A DNA stretch of 64,000 nucleotides from Leifsonia sp. Root4 (GTDB lineage Bacteria; Actinomycetota; Actinomycetes; Actinomycetales; Microbacteriaceae), in NCBI RefSeq assembly GCF_001425085.1, contig NZ_LMDN01000001.1, forward strand, positions 84,364 to 148,363, given 5' to 3'. The notes beneath the pieces are model-generated. The model was not told where the DNA came from, did no database searches, and saw only the letters and a program-made list of their open reading frames with translations. Positions 63,823 to 64,000 of the stretch are shown here, piece after piece. Every line of letters starts with the position of its first letter. Within the stretch, counting starts at the first letter, position 1. A program made the position numbers and the translations under genes.

Positions 63823-63828
63823 ATTCTA
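63823..63828 (-). promoter_or_regulatory. -10 box of the AzgA permease gene
   Basis: TAGAAT on the minus strand, about 40 nt before the proposed AUU start; the transcript would begin near 63816 and include the AAGGAG site. Confidence 0.55.
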
Positions 63829-63831
63829 AGC

Positions 63832-63847
63832 CGTTTGCCATCAAACG
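63832..63847. promoter_or_regulatory. Inverted repeat operator between the two permease genes
   Basis: CGTTTGCCATCAAACG: perfect 6-bp arms with a 4-bp gap, just upstream of the AzgA -10. It lies in the divergent region between two nucleobase permeases, so a purine-responsive repressor may act here. Its regulator is not in the window. Confidence 0.5.
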
Positions 63848-63925
63848 TACGAAATGGCCGCGATCACTCCCTACGATCGTCTGAGGCCATTCGCCGTCAT
63901 CCCCTCAGAGATCGGAATCTGCAGC

Positions 63926-64000
63926 ATGAACCTGCCCTGGACGCTTCACGGCGATGGAAAGAACGTGGAGGCGAGCGCGGTCGTGCTCCCCGCGGAACGG
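63926..64000 (+). CDS. NCS2-family uracil/xanthine permease, N-terminal part (3' end outside window)
   Basis: Only 25 codons are visible. MNLPWTLHGDGKNVEASAVV is the typical N-tail of the actinobacterial uracil-xanthine permeases, before the first membrane helix. The ATG follows GAATCTGCAGC with no strong ribosome site. It is divergent from the AzgA-type purine permease, so two nucleobase transporters share a control region. Confidence 0.75.
   Translation, partial: MNLPWTLHGDGKNVEASAVVLPAER

Overview
This 64 kb window reads as a piece of chromosome from a high-GC actinobacterium, most likely of the family Microbacteriaceae. The grounds are the syntenic block thiL - DUF3515 - ddl - gpsA - plsC - murA - leuDC, a GatCAB-type tRNA-Gln/gltX neighbourhood, a ferrochelatase with a C-terminal CxxxCC motif, and many genes whose -10 box (TAnnnT) lies 6-7 nt before the start codon, which suggests leaderless mRNAs. 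I see no transposase, integrase, prophage gene or CRISPR array. Coding density is high and codon use is uniformly GC-rich.

Layout. 1-10.8 kb: a partial K+ channel, then thiamine (thiL), cell wall (ddl, murA), phospholipid (gpsA, plsC) and leucine (leuCD) genes on the minus strand, a PP2C phosphatase, and a TerC membrane protein behind a likely yybP-ykoY manganese riboswitch. leuCD is preceded by a candidate leaderless leucine leader peptide plus hairpin. 10.8-31 kb: YqhA-like membrane protein, threonine catabolism (tdh-kbl), an MFS exporter, two identical tRNA-Glu genes, a DagK-like lipid kinase, an MBL-fold hydrolase, a bifunctional penicillin-binding protein, an APC permease / M20 peptidase / Dcu transporter group, a secreted coiled-coil lytic-transglycosylase-like protein, tRNA-Gln, a TrxR-like flavoprotein, gltX, and a LysR regulator divergent from a class V aminotransferase.

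30.3-31.2 kb is a repeat-rich spot: a small GIY-YIG nuclease gene sits between copies of a ~96-99 bp imperfect palindrome. Three copies downstream are spaced exactly 115 bp apart. A further inverted copy lies at 52.6 kb next to a 4 x 19 bp tandem repeat. 31.2-45.2 kb: FAH hydrolase, ilvE, leuB, an MFS drug exporter with a divergent TetR repressor, a CPBP protease, ferrochelatase, an NAD(P)-binding DUF2867-type protein, proS, an RNB ribonuclease and an AdaA-AlkA DNA repair fusion.

45.2-52.5 kb is a complete non-phosphorylating L-fucose degradation cluster: FadR-type regulator, mutarotase, lactonase, aldo/keto reductase, L-fuconate dehydratase, diketo-acid hydrolase, SDR dehydrogenase and one more FAH enzyme. 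Similar operator-like sites (about ATACATCnGATnnnT) stand before its transcription units. There is no sugar transporter in the window. 52.7-55 kb: aspA and a DUF4190 protein.

55-62 kb holds a coherent catabolic cluster: ethanolamine-type APC permease, a glutamine-synthetase-like ligase, a gamma-glutamyl hydrolase, an aldehyde dehydrogenase, an SDR and a GntR/FadR regulator. I infer ethanolamine (or a related amino alcohol) degradation through gamma-glutamylated intermediates, without a microcompartment. The window closes with an AzgA-type purine permease, whose best ribosome site points to an AUU start, divergent from the first 25 codons of an NCS2 uracil/xanthine permease.
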